The notes beneath the pieces were generated by a model that worked only from the letters and a program-made list of their open reading frames with translations, searched no databases and had not been told where the DNA came from. From Lentzea sp033794685 (GTDB lineage: Bacteria > Actinomycetota > Actinomycetes > Mycobacteriales > Pseudonocardiaceae): a stretch of 64,000 nucleotides of DNA. Each line of letters starts with the position of its first letter. Position 1 is the stretch's first letter. The stretch lies in assembly GCA_033794685.1 (NCBI GenBank), contig JARAYZ010000003.1; one strand, given 5' to 3'. Of this stretch, positions 15,484 through 24,020 are shown in pieces. The position numbers and the translations under genes are program-made.

Positions 15484-18048
15484 TCACACGGTCTTGCAGG
15501 TCCTCCCGTTCACCGCGAACACGGCGGGATCCGCCCCGGCCCCGGCGCCGTTGAACCCGATGTGGACCGACTTGCCCGGCTTGACCGAGCCGTTCCACGA
15601 CATGCTGGCCGCCGTCACGTCACGCCCGGTCTGGCTCCACTGGGCCGACCACCCCGAGGTGACCCGCTGCGTGCCGGACAGGGCGAACCCGAGCGACCAG
15701 TCCGTCCACGCGGTCTTGCCGGTGTTGGTGATCTTCACCTGCGCGGTCAGGCCGTCGGGCCACCTGTTCGCGGTGAAGGAGACCTCGCAGTCCGCCTTCG
15801 GCGCGGTGGTGCCGGACTTCTCCGCCGCCCAGCCCGACACCCAGGCGAGCGCGGAGTTCCAGTTGATCGCCACCTCGTTCACCGAGTAGGCGCCGATGTC
15901 GTCCACCCAGCACTTCTGCTGCGGGCAGCCGGCGAGCAGGCGCTGGGCCACCGGGTCCTGCAGTGCGCTGTTCGGGCCGCCGGACAGCGAGCCGGGCGGT
16001 GCGATCGGCAACGTCGGGTCGTTCTGGCGCGCCCAGAAGCGGTGGTGCGCGTTGGTCATCGCCTGGTCGCCGTACCCCGCCACGTACGAGGTGCTCAGCG
16101 GGTTGCGGCCGAGGACGTAGTGCAGCGCCTCGAACACGCCCTCGCGGTACTTCGCGGTGCCGGTGAAGTCGTGGGCGAGGGCGAGCACCTGGGCGTTGTT
16201 CAGGACCGCGGAGTTCGAGCCCCACACGTACCCGGCGGTGCTGTTGTCGTACGGCGCCGCGTAGCCCATGTCCGCCATGGCGGACAGGTGCTGGTCCGCG
16301 ACCGTGGCGAACGCGGTCTTGATCGCCGCGACGTCCGCCGCGGGCAGGCCGGTCGGAACGAGCGCGAGCGTGATGTCACCCAGCGGCGCGGTGCCGCCCC
16401 AGTGGAAGCCGCCTCGGTTGAGGCCGGCCGCCTTGTAGTGCGGGGAAGCGGTGACGTCGGTGCGGTAGGCGCTGTCACCGGTGGTCGCGTACAGCTCGGC
16501 GGCGGCCCAGTAGAACTCGTCGCTCACGGTGTCGTCGCTGTACGCGCCACCGCCGGTGCCGTCGTTCGGGTCGGCGAGCTTGGCCGGGTTCGCCTTGGCC
16601 GCCGTGTAGGCCTTGCGCGCTGCCGCGAGCAGGCGAGCGGAGTACTCCGCGTCGATGGTCTTCCAGAGACGTGAGCCCTGCGCGGCCACCGCGGCCAGGT
16701 TCAGCGTCGCGGCGGTGCTCGTCGCGGACAGCCTGCGAGGCTGGTCGTCCAGTTCGGGACGGGTGGGCAGCGCGGTCCAGTTCGCGTCGTGGATCTTGTG
16801 GTGCGCCATGCCGTCCGGCGCCTGCATCTTCAGCAGGAAGTCGGCCTCCCAGCGCGCCTCGTCCAGGAGGTCCGGCACACCGTTGGCCTTCTCCGGGATG
16901 TTCAGCGCGCCGTCGCGGTACGCGGACGCGTCACCGACGCGGGTCGCCCGTTCGTAGGCGTTGAGGAGCTGCCAGGTCGCGATACCGCCGTTGACCACGT
17001 ACTTGCCGTGGTCGCCCGCGTCGTACCAGCCGCCGCGCACGTCGAGCGTGTAGCCGCAGGCCAGGTCCGCGCGGCACGGCACGTTGTTGTCACCCTGGTT
17101 GGGCGCCACGTTCACGTGAGCGGTGGGCCGTGCGTACTCGTCACCGACGTACTGCGCCTCGATCGGCGTTCCGCTGCGCTGGTGGTAGAAGAACGCGAGC
17201 GAGTCGTAGCGCAGCCGCTTGACCGGGTCCGCGGAGATGTCGAACGGGAAGCTGCTGTCCTCGCCGACCGACAGCGTGTAGCCGGTGCCGGCCGTGTCGA
17301 ACGACGAGAAGTCGATCAGGTGCACCGGGTCGCCGGACGTCGCGTCCGCGCCCTTCGGCGTGCTCTGGCCGGTCGCCACCGCCGTGCCCGCGGAGTCGCG
17401 GAGCGTCCAGGTCTGCGGCGTCGTGGCCGTGGAGACGAGGGTCGCGCGCTTGGGCAGCCCCGGCACGTACGCCACCAGGTCGACCTGGACCTTCTTGGCG
17501 GGGTTGGGGTTCACGCCACCGGGCGGCTTCACGCCACCGATCACCGAGACGTTGTCGACGCAGATCGTGTTGTCCGCGGTCTGGCCGCCCAGCTGGAACG
17601 CGACCTGGCCGTTGCCGGCGTCGGGGAAGTCCAAAGTGGACGTGAAGGTGAACGAGAACCGTTGCTTGACGGGGGAGAGCGTGAACTGCTGGCTCGCGAT
17701 CCCGCGGTACGGGCTGACGCTCTCGCCCGCGGCGGCCGTGACGGGCTGCGCCGTCGTGGCGTGCGCGTCGAACGAGAAGGTGTAGGACTGGCCGGTCTCG
17801 AACGGCACGCCGTTCTGGCCGATCAGGGCGTCCCAGGGGTTCGTCGTGCCACCGGTGACGGCGGCGCACAGTTCGCCGCCGGTGACCCGGTTGGTGACAC
17901 CGGCGCTGCTCCACCAGGGATCGGGGGAACCGGTCTCGAACGTCCCGTTGAGCACGCGTTCGTAGTCCGCCGCGGCCGCGGGGGCGGCGAGCGGGAACGC
18001 GGCGAGCGCCACGAGCAGGGTCGCGGTGAGCAGGCGTCGGGATCTCAT
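15484..18048 (-). CDS. Secreted GH9 cellulase: CBM4-Ig-GH9-CBM2
   Basis: An 854-residue extracellular cellulase. A Sec signal (1-27) is followed by a CBM4/9-type module (about 28-170), a CelD-type Ig domain (about 185-275), the GH9 (alpha/alpha)6 barrel (about 280-745) and a C-terminal CBM2 (about 755-854). Catalytic signatures are GGWYDAGDHGKYV with the base Asp pair, and SVNEVAINWNSALAW with the acid Glu. The arrangement resembles Thermobifida Cel9B without its fibronectin domain. A perfect CebR-type operator lies 35 nt before the start, implying induction by cellobiose. A strong hairpin follows the stop. Endo- versus exo-action cannot be decided from sequence alone. Confidence 0.92.
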   Translation of the reverse strand: MRSRRLLTATLLVALAAFPLAAPAAAADYERVLNGTFETGSPDPWWSSAGVTNRVTGGELCAAVTGGTTNPWDALIGQNGVPFETGQSYTFSFDAHATTAQPVTAAAGESVSPYRGIASQQFTLSPVKQRFSFTFTSTLDFPDAGNGQVAFQLGGQTADNTICVDNVSVIGGVKPPGGVNPNPAKKVQVDLVAYVPGLPKRATLVSTATTPQTWTLRDSAGTAVATGQSTPKGADATSGDPVHLIDFSSFDTAGTGYTLSVGEDSSFPFDISADPVKRLRYDSLAFFYHQRSGTPIEAQYVGDEYARPTAHVNVAPNQGDNNVPCRADLACGYTLDVRGGWYDAGDHGKYVVNGGIATWQLLNAYERATRVGDASAYRDGALNIPEKANGVPDLLDEARWEADFLLKMQAPDGMAHHKIHDANWTALPTRPELDDQPRRLSATSTAATLNLAAVAAQGSRLWKTIDAEYSARLLAAARKAYTAAKANPAKLADPNDGTGGGAYSDDTVSDEFYWAAAELYATTGDSAYRTDVTASPHYKAAGLNRGGFHWGGTAPLGDITLALVPTGLPAADVAAIKTAFATVADQHLSAMADMGYAAPYDNSTAGYVWGSNSAVLNNAQVLALAHDFTGTAKYREGVFEALHYVLGRNPLSTSYVAGYGDQAMTNAHHRFWARQNDPTLPIAPPGSLSGGPNSALQDPVAQRLLAGCPQQKCWVDDIGAYSVNEVAINWNSALAWVSGWAAEKSGTTAPKADCEVSFTANRWPDGLTAQVKITNTGKTAWTDWSLGFALSGTQRVTSGWSAQWSQTGRDVTAASMSWNGSVKPGKSVHIGFNGAGAGADPAVFAVNGRTCKTV

Positions 18049-18082
18049 GGTCGTGAGGGTCTCCGTCCACGTCGACGATGTT

Positions 18083-18098
18083 CTGGGAGCGCTCCCAG
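18083..18098. promoter_or_regulatory. CebR-type operator of the GH9 gene
   Basis: CTGGGAGCGCTCCCAG is a perfect 16-bp palindrome containing the CebR consensus TGGGAGCGCTCCCA. It lies 35 nt upstream of the GH9 start, positioned to block its transcription until cellobiose is present. Confidence 0.85.
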
Positions 18099-18181
18099 GG
18101 CGACCGTAGGCGGAGTGCGCCGACGGCTACAACCCCTGTGCCGCCACAGGTCCCGTTCGACGGTCGAAATCGAATCGAACC

Positions 18182-18781
18182 TCAGGCCAGGAGACGGTCG
18201 ACGAGGTCGTGCCAGCCCGCCTCGACCCGTGCGGGCGTCACGCCGCCGGTGCGGACGAGGTGGTCGACCAGCACGAGGTCCACCGACGCCAGCAGGGTGT
18301 GGGCGAGCAGTCCGGCGTCGGCGCCGGGCACGGCCTCGCGGACCAGGAGGGTCACGTGCCGGTGCCGCAGTTGCCGCGCGGGGATCAGGAACCGGCGGCC
18401 GGGCGACGGCTCGGCCGCCAGGTACAGGTCGAGGTTGGCGCGTTCGTGGCGCAGCACGGCGGGCCCGAACGCCCGCAGCCGCGTCGCCGCGTCGGCACCG
18501 GGACCGAGTGGGGGCGGGCCACTGAGGAACGCCTCCTGGAGTTGGATCTCCGAGCGGTCCAGCAGGGCCTGGAGCAGGCCGTTGCGATCGCCGAAACGCC
18601 GCGACACCGTGCCCTTGCCGACCCCGGCCGCGACGGCCACGTTCTCCATCGTGATCGCCGCCGCACCGCGTTCGGCCGCCAGCCGGGCCGCCGCTTCCAG
18701 CAGCAGGGCGCGGTTGCGCACCGCGTCCGCGCGCAGGCCCGTGTCCGGTCCGGCGAGGGGCAGGGGTGTGCTGTCGATCAC
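18182..18781 (-). CDS. TetR-family regulator
   Basis: A 199-residue repressor-type protein. The N-terminal HTH is at about 25-70 (LEAAARLAAERG, then ENVAVAAGVGKGTVSRRFGD); the C-terminal part is a ligand/dimer domain. It is divergent from an FMN reductase gene with 86 nt between starts, so it probably controls that gene and itself. The GTG start at 18781 follows TAGGCT (18788-18793) by six nt and has no ribosome site, so it looks leaderless. The ligand is unknown; the reductase neighbour suggests a quinone or other electrophile. Confidence 0.88.
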   Translation of the reverse strand: MIDSTPLPLAGPDTGLRADAVRNRALLLEAAARLAAERGAAAITMENVAVAAGVGKGTVSRRFGDRNGLLQALLDRSEIQLQEAFLSGPPPLGPGADAATRLRAFGPAVLRHERANLDLYLAAEPSPGRRFLIPARQLRHRHVTLLVREAVPGADAGLLAHTLLASVDLVLVDHLVRTGGVTPARVEAGWHDLVDRLLA

Positions 18782-18867
18782 CTAGACAGCCTAGCCGGAA
18801 GATAACCGGGCCGCGTCCCGTTTAAGGTGTGGTCGTTCCATCACCGTCTGCACCTGGGAGTCACCTC

Positions 18868-19425
18868 ATGGCCGTCCGCATCCTCACGCTCGTCGGCAGC
18901 CTCCGGTCGGGTTCGCACAACCGCAGGCTCGCCGAGGCCGCGGTCCAGATCGCGCCGGAGAACGTCGAGATCAGCGTGTTCGAGGGCCTGGGCACCGTGC
19001 CGTTCTACAACGAGGACATCGACGCCGAGGGCACCGTGCCCGCCGAGGCCGTGAAGCTGCGGGAGGCCGCCGCGGAAGCCGACGCGCTGCTGCTGGTCTC
19101 GCCCGAGTACAACGGCACCATCCCCGCGGTGCTCAAGAACGCCATCGACTGGCTGTCGCGCCCCTACGGCGCGGGCGCCCTGTCCGGCATGCCGGTCGCC
19201 GTCGTCGGCACCGCGTTCGGCCAGTACGGGGGCGTGTGGGCGCAGGACGAGGCCCGCAAGGCCGTCAAGATCGCCGGTGGGGTGCCCGCCGAGGACCTGA
19301 CGCTCTCGATCCCGGGCTCCGTGGTGCGCTTCGCCGAGCTCCACCCGGTCGACGACCCCGAGGTCACCGAGAAGCTCGCCGGTGTGCTCGAGGGCCTGGC
19401 CGCGCGCACGGCCGCCACCGTCTGA
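18868..19425 (+). CDS. NADPH-dependent FMN reductase (flavodoxin-like)
   Basis: A 185-residue cytoplasmic flavoprotein of the FMN_red family. GSLRSGSHNRRLAEAA near residue 9 is the FMN phosphate loop, SPEYNGTIPAVLKNAIDWLSRP is the flavin-binding signature, and GTAFGQYGG binds the isoalloxazine side. Such proteins reduce quinones, azo dyes or chromate with NAD(P)H. The start ATG at 18868 follows GGGAG by seven nt. It is divergent from the TetR gene. The physiological substrate is not shown by the sequence. Confidence 0.9.
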   Translation: MAVRILTLVGSLRSGSHNRRLAEAAVQIAPENVEISVFEGLGTVPFYNEDIDAEGTVPAEAVKLREAAAEADALLLVSPEYNGTIPAVLKNAIDWLSRPYGAGALSGMPVAVVGTAFGQYGGVWAQDEARKAVKIAGGVPAEDLTLSIPGSVVRFAELHPVDDPEVTEKLAGVLEGLAARTAATV

Positions 19426-19441
19426 CGGGGCAGGGCCGGCG

Positions 19442-19753
19442 TCAGCGCATCGTGACGGCGCGCCAGACCTTCGCGTTGTCGTCGGGACCGGTGCCGGGGC
19501 GGTTGTCCTGGTACCAGTCCATGATGCGGCGCCGGCCCGCGTCCGTGATGTGGTACCCGAGGTGGTCCCCGACGGGCGCCCAGATCAGCTCGGCCTCGAG
19601 GGCGCGCTTGATCGCGTCCTTGCGGCACATGCTCTGCAGCAACCACGGCCACACCATTCCCTGCGCGGTCATCCACAACACGCGCAGGACCGCCGTCTCC
19701 GGTAGTTCCTGATCGTCTTCCGGTGGTTCGTCGAAGAACCTGCCTGCCTGCAT
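19442..19753 (-). CDS. Small unknown protein with winged-helix-like end
   Basis: I do not recognise this 103-residue protein. It begins with an acidic stretch (FDEPPEDDQELPE), continues with hydrophobic helices containing several Trp and Met residues, and has HLGYHITDAGRRRIMDWYQD near the end, which resembles the wing and last helix of a small winged-helix DNA-binding domain. Codon usage matches the neighbours. It lies between the FMN reductase and the CebR-like paralogue. Its upstream DNA contains a CGAAAGCTTTCG palindrome. A transcriptional regulator is possible but unproven. Confidence 0.6.
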   Translation of the reverse strand: MQAGRFFDEPPEDDQELPETAVLRVLWMTAQGMVWPWLLQSMCRKDAIKRALEAELIWAPVGDHLGYHITDAGRRRIMDWYQDNRPGTGPDDNAKVWRAVTMR

Positions 19754-19821
19754 CCGTTACCCCCGCTCGTCCTGGTACGACGTAATACGGCCTGGTCCTG
19801 GCACTGGTTCAGGGATTCCGG

Positions 19822-19833
19822 CGAAAGCTTTCG
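19822..19833. promoter_or_regulatory. CGAAAGCTTTCG palindrome, possible operator
   Basis: This perfect 12-bp palindrome lies between the LacI paralogue (stop at 19851) and the small gene starting at 19753. Its CGAA...TTCG half-sites resemble the xylan-regulon operator reported for BxlR in Streptomyces. No loop is present, so it is not a terminator. The function is uncertain. Confidence 0.35.
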
Positions 19834-19850
19834 GGATGAATGCAAACGGT

Positions 19851-20873
19851 TCAGGCGCTGGCCCGGCGCACGAGCGACGTGGGCAGCAGCATCGACTGGG
19901 GCAGCTTCTCCTCGCCGGCGAGCTCCGCGAGCAGGCGCCAGGTCATGGTCCGGCCGAACCCCTCGACGTCCTGCCGCACGGTCGTGAGCGGCGGTACGGC
20001 CGTCGACGCGAGCACGGAGTCGTCGAACCCGACGACCGCCACGTCGTCGGGAATCCGGTAGCCGCGCTCCTGGAGCACCCGCAACGCGCCCAGCGCCATG
20101 ATGTCCGCGGCCACGAAGACCGCGTCGAGATCGGGCGCCCTGCGCAGCAGTTCCTCCATCGCGAGCGCGCCGCTCTCGGGCGAGAACTCGCTGCTGTGCG
20201 CCACCAGTTCCACGGGCATGCCGTGTTCGGCGAGTCCGCACCGCCAGCCGCTCAGGCGGTCCATGCCGACCGCCATGTCGTGCGGACCGGCGATGGTGGC
20301 GATCTTCTCGCGTCCCAAGGAGATCAGGAAGCGCACGGCCCCCAGCGCGCCGTTGAAGTTGTCCGCGTCGACGAACGGGACGGAGCCGCCCACGAGCGGA
20401 CGGCCGCCCACCACCGTGGGCAGCCCCGTCTCGTGCAACGTCCTGGGCAACGGGTCCTCGCCGTGCAGGCTCACGACGAGCGCCCCGTCGACGTGCCCGC
20501 CGGTGAGGTACGCGATCTGGTCCTCACCGTCGAGCGGCTGGTTCATCATCAGCAGGAGCTGCACGTGCCGTCCCGCGAGTTCGGCGTGCACCCCGCGCAG
20601 CACGCCGGCGAAGAACGGGTCGGCGAGCACCCGGCTGCCCTGCTCGGAGATCACCAGGGCGATCGCGTTCGCCTTGCTGCCCGCCAGGGTGCGCGCGGCG
20701 TGGTTCGGGCTGTACCCGAGCAGCGCGATGGCGCGGTGCACCGCTTGGCGCGACCGCTCGCTCACGTACTTCTCGCCGTTGATCACCCTGGAGACCGTGG
20801 ACTTCGACACCCCGGCCACGCGCGCGACCTCCTCGATGCGCGGGCCGGGGCGGCGACTCCTGCCTTCTGTCAT
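19851..20873 (-). CDS. cebR: CebR-like LacI repressor, distal paralogue
   Basis: A 340-residue LacI-family regulator, expected to bind TGGGAGCGCTCCCA boxes and release them with cellobiose. The HTH is at residues 12-35 (IEEVARVAGVSKSTVSRVIN), followed by a hinge (NHAARTLAGSKANA) and a type I binding-protein fold ending in LLPTSLVRRASA. It is nearly identical in length and HTH to the protein at 25669-26691, so the two arose by duplication. Its ATG overlaps the stop of the GH1 gene (ATGA), making it the last gene of the ceb operon and probably under its own negative feedback. Which paralogue is the true CebR is not clear. Confidence 0.88.
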   Translation of the reverse strand: MTEGRSRRPGPRIEEVARVAGVSKSTVSRVINGEKYVSERSRQAVHRAIALLGYSPNHAARTLAGSKANAIALVISEQGSRVLADPFFAGVLRGVHAELAGRHVQLLLMMNQPLDGEDQIAYLTGGHVDGALVVSLHGEDPLPRTLHETGLPTVVGGRPLVGGSVPFVDADNFNGALGAVRFLISLGREKIATIAGPHDMAVGMDRLSGWRCGLAEHGMPVELVAHSSEFSPESGALAMEELLRRAPDLDAVFVAADIMALGALRVLQERGYRIPDDVAVVGFDDSVLASTAVPPLTTVRQDVEGFGRTMTWRLLAELAGEEKLPQSMLLPTSLVRRASA

Positions 20874-22246
20874 GAGACGGCGACCAGCGCGTTGTCGCGG
20901 GCCACCCTGCTGTACCACCTCGCACTCATCTTGGGCGTGCGGATCTGGGTGTCGTAGTCGACGTGGACGATGCCGAACCGCTTCGCGTACCCCTCGGCCC
21001 ACTCGAAGTTGTCCAGCAGCGACCAGCAGAAGTAGCCGCGCAGGTCGACCCCGGCCTCGATCGCCGCGTGGGCGGCACGCAGGTGGGAGGCGATGAAACC
21101 GGTGCGGTCCACGTCGTCGATGGCGCCGTTGCCGGAGAAGTCGTCGCGGAACGCGGCGCCGTTCTCCGTGATGTAGAGCGGGAGCTTCGGGTAGTCGTTG
21201 TGCACCCGCATCAGCACGGTGGTGAGCCCGTCCGGCCTGACCTCCCAGCCCATGTCCGTGGTGGGGGCGTCACGGGGCGGGAACGACGCGTGCTGCACGC
21301 CGACCCACGGCGACGGACCGGCTTCGCCGTTGGGAGTCGAGCTCACGTAGTGCTCGGTGTAGTAGTTGACGCCGAGCATGTCCAGCGGTGCCGAGATCAC
21401 GCCGAGGTCGCCGTCGTGGACGTGGTCGCTGAACCCGAACGGTTCCAGGTCCTCGAGGATGTCGGCGGGGTACTCGCCGCGCAGCAACGGGTCCAGGAAG
21501 ATCCGCTGCTGCAGGCCGTCGAGCCGGCGCGCGACGTCGAGGTCCGCCGGGTTGTCCGGGTCCACCGGGATGATCGGGTACATGTTGAGCGTGATGCCCA
21601 CCTTGGCGTCCGGTTGGGCGGCGCGGATCGTGTCCGTCGCGAGCCCGTGCGCGAGCAGCAGGTGGTGCACCGCGGCGACAGCGGCCTTGGGTTCGGTGCG
21701 GCCGGGCGCGTGGATCCCGCCCGCGTACCCGAGGAACGCCGAGCACCACGGCTCGTTCATCGTCGTCCACGTGGCGACCCGGTCGCTGAGCGCCTCGACG
21801 GTCGACGCCGCGTAGTCGGCGAACCGGAACGCGGTGTCGCGGTTCGCCCAGCCGCCGGACTCCTCGAGCTTCTGCGGCAGGTCCCAGTGGTAGAGCGTCG
21901 GCCACGGCGCGATGTCGTGCGACAGCAACGAGTCGATGAGACGCTTGTAGAAGTCGAGCCCCGCCTGGTTGACCTTCCCGCCGTCCGGCCGCACGCGCGG
22001 CCAGGCGATCGAGAACCGGTAGGCCTTGAGTCCGAGGTCCGCCATCATGGCGACGTCCTGCTCGAACCGCCGGTAGTGGTCCGCGGCGGGTTCACCGCAG
22101 TCGCCGCCCACCACCTTCCCGGGCTGCCGGCAGAACTCGTCCCAGATGGAGTCGGTGCGGCCGTCGACGTCGGTCGCACCTTCCACCTGGAACGCCGCGG
22201 TCGCGGCCCCCCACAGAAAACCCTGTGGGAAAACAATGTTCTCCAT
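20870..22246 (-). CDS. bglC: GH1 beta-glucosidase (BglC-like)
   Basis: A 458-residue cytoplasmic beta-glucosidase expected to split imported cellobiose and cello-oligosaccharides to glucose. The N terminus PQGFLWGAATAAFQVEG is the GH1 signature. The acid/base Glu is in TMNEPW and the nucleophile Glu in YITENGAAF; the aglycone motif SLLDNFEWAEGY is intact. No signal peptide is present. The start ATG lies 2 nt after the permease stop, and the stop overlaps the LacI start. The order binding protein, two permeases, BglC matches the Streptomyces ceb locus. Confidence 0.94.
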   Translation of the reverse strand: MENIVFPQGFLWGAATAAFQVEGATDVDGRTDSIWDEFCRQPGKVVGGDCGEPAADHYRRFEQDVAMMADLGLKAYRFSIAWPRVRPDGGKVNQAGLDFYKRLIDSLLSHDIAPWPTLYHWDLPQKLEESGGWANRDTAFRFADYAASTVEALSDRVATWTTMNEPWCSAFLGYAGGIHAPGRTEPKAAVAAVHHLLLAHGLATDTIRAAQPDAKVGITLNMYPIIPVDPDNPADLDVARRLDGLQQRIFLDPLLRGEYPADILEDLEPFGFSDHVHDGDLGVISAPLDMLGVNYYTEHYVSSTPNGEAGPSPWVGVQHASFPPRDAPTTDMGWEVRPDGLTTVLMRVHNDYPKLPLYITENGAAFRDDFSGNGAIDDVDRTGFIASHLRAAHAAIEAGVDLRGYFCWSLLDNFEWAEGYAKRFGIVHVDYDTQIRTPKMSARWYSRVARDNALVAVS

Positions 22247-22248
22247 TT

Positions 22249-23064
22249 TCACCCCTTGACGGCGCCCTGCATCACACCGGCGACGATCTGCCGCCCGAGC
22301 ACGAGGAAAACGATGAGCACCGGAACCGTCGCGAGCGTGGTCCCGGCGAGTACGAGGGAGTAGTCGACGTAGTAACCGCTTTGCAGCTTCTCCAGTGCGA
22401 CCTGCAACGTCGGGTTGTCCGCGTTCAGGACCACCAACGGCCACAGGAAGTCGTTCCAGGACTGCATGAACGTGAACACACCCAGCATGGCGGCGGCCGG
22501 CCGGGCGGCGGGGAGAGCGACGTGCCAGAACGCGCGCCACAGGCTGCAGCCGTCCATCCGCGCCGCCTCGACGAGTTCGTCGGGGATGGCGTCTAGGAGG
22601 TACTGCCGCATCCAGAACACGCCGAAGGCGGTGACGAGGTTCGGCACGATCACGGCTTCGAGCTCACCGGCCCAGCCGAACTCGGCCATCGCCATGTACA
22701 GCGGGATGATGCCGAGCTGGGTGGGCACCGCCAGCGTCGCCACCACGAACAGGAACAGCACACCCCGGCCGCGGAACTTCAGCTTGGCGAAGGCGAAACC
22801 GGCCAGTGTGGACAGCAGCACGACCGAGAACGTCACGGTGCCGGACACGAGGAAGCTGTTGCCCAGTGCCTTCCAGAACGGGACCGTGTCGAACACGCGT
22901 ACGGCGTTGGTCCAGAAGTTGCCGCCGGGGATCAGCGTGAAGTCCCCGGTCAGCACCGAGTTGTCGCGGCTGGCCACGAGGAACGACCAGTAGAACGGGA
23001 AGGCGGAGCCGAGCACGAACGCGCCGAGGATCCCGTAGATCGCGAAGGACGGTCGTTTCATCAT
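22249..23064 (-). CDS. cebG: Cellobiose-type ABC transporter permease CebG
   Basis: A 271-residue inner-membrane permease of the MalG class (CUT1). It has six predicted membrane segments, beginning SFAIYGILGAFVLGSAFPFYW. The EAA loop EAARMDGCSLWRAFWHVALP contacts the ATPase. It overlaps the CebF stop by 4 nt (ATGA, 23061-23064). No ATPase gene is in the operon, as for Streptomyces CebEFG, which uses the shared MsiK ATPase encoded elsewhere. The partners are CebE and CebF. Confidence 0.92.
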   Translation of the reverse strand: MMKRPSFAIYGILGAFVLGSAFPFYWSFLVASRDNSVLTGDFTLIPGGNFWTNAVRVFDTVPFWKALGNSFLVSGTVTFSVVLLSTLAGFAFAKLKFRGRGVLFLFVVATLAVPTQLGIIPLYMAMAEFGWAGELEAVIVPNLVTAFGVFWMRQYLLDAIPDELVEAARMDGCSLWRAFWHVALPAARPAAAMLGVFTFMQSWNDFLWPLVVLNADNPTLQVALEKLQSGYYVDYSLVLAGTTLATVPVLIVFLVLGRQIVAGVMQGAVKG

Positions 23065-24020
23065 TTGACGGCCCTCCTGGTGAGCAAGAAGTTGAGGCCG
23101 GCGACGGCGATGATGATCATGAAAAGCACCCAGGCGATCGCGGAGGCGTACCCGAGGTCGGAGCCCTGGAACGCGGACTGGTAGAGGTAGAGCACGACGG
23201 TCTGGTACTGGTGCTCCGCGCCGCCGCCGCTGCCGCCCGAGGGCTCGAACAGCTTCGGCTCGGTGAAGATCTGCAGACCGCCGATGGTCGACGTGACGAC
23301 GACGAAGATCAGCGTCGGCTTCAGCAACGGGAGCGTGATGCTGAAGAACCGCCGCAACGCGCTCGCGCCGTCCACCAGCGCGGCCTCGTAGACGTCCTTC
23401 GGGATCGCCTGCATCGCGGCGAGGATGATCAGCGCGTTGTAGCCCGTCCACCGCCAGTTGACCATCGACGCGATGGCGACGTGGCTGCCGAACGTGCTGG
23501 CCTGCCAGTCGATCGGGCTGATGCCGAGCAGTCCGAGAACGTCGTTCACGAGGCCGTACTGCGGGCCGAACAGGTTGCCGAAGATGATCGTCAACGCCAC
23601 GAGGCTCGCCACGTAGGGGAGCAGCACGCCCATCCGCCACCCGGTGCGGGCCCGCAGGTTCGCGTTCAGCAGTGCCGCGATCACGATCGCGACGACGATC
23701 TGCGGGGCGCTCGACAGCAGGAAGATGCTGAAGGTGTTGAACAGCGCGTTCCAGAACTGGTCGTCCTGGAACAGCGTGCTGTAGTTCTCGAGCCCGATGA
23801 ACGGCGTCTCGTCGGCGCCGATCTCCCAGTCGAACAGGGAGACGTAGGCCGTGTAGAGCAACGGGAACAGCCCGATGGCGATGAACAGCACGAAGAACGG
23901 TGCGACGAACAGGTACGGCGACACCTTGGCGTCCAGATTGGACATCCGGTACCGCCGCGGAGGCCGCGGGCGAGCCTCCTGCGCTCGCCCGCGGTCCACC
24001 TTGGAGAGAGTGGCGGTCAC
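23061..24020 (-). CDS. cebF: Cellobiose-type ABC transporter permease CebF
   Basis: A 319-residue MalF-class permease. After a basic N terminus, six membrane segments follow (VSPYLFVAPFFVLFIAIGLF first). The EAA-type loop is EAALVDGASALRRFFSITLP. The GTG start at 24020 overlaps the last base of the CebE stop (TAGTG) with AGAAGG upstream; an earlier in-frame start at 24062 would extend into cebE and is less likely. It forms the channel with CebG. Confidence 0.91.
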   Translation of the reverse strand: MTATLSKVDRGRAQEARPRPPRRYRMSNLDAKVSPYLFVAPFFVLFIAIGLFPLLYTAYVSLFDWEIGADETPFIGLENYSTLFQDDQFWNALFNTFSIFLLSSAPQIVVAIVIAALLNANLRARTGWRMGVLLPYVASLVALTIIFGNLFGPQYGLVNDVLGLLGISPIDWQASTFGSHVAIASMVNWRWTGYNALIILAAMQAIPKDVYEAALVDGASALRRFFSITLPLLKPTLIFVVVTSTIGGLQIFTEPKLFEPSGGSGGGAEHQYQTVVLYLYQSAFQGSDLGYASAIAWVLFMIIIAVAGLNFLLTRRAVK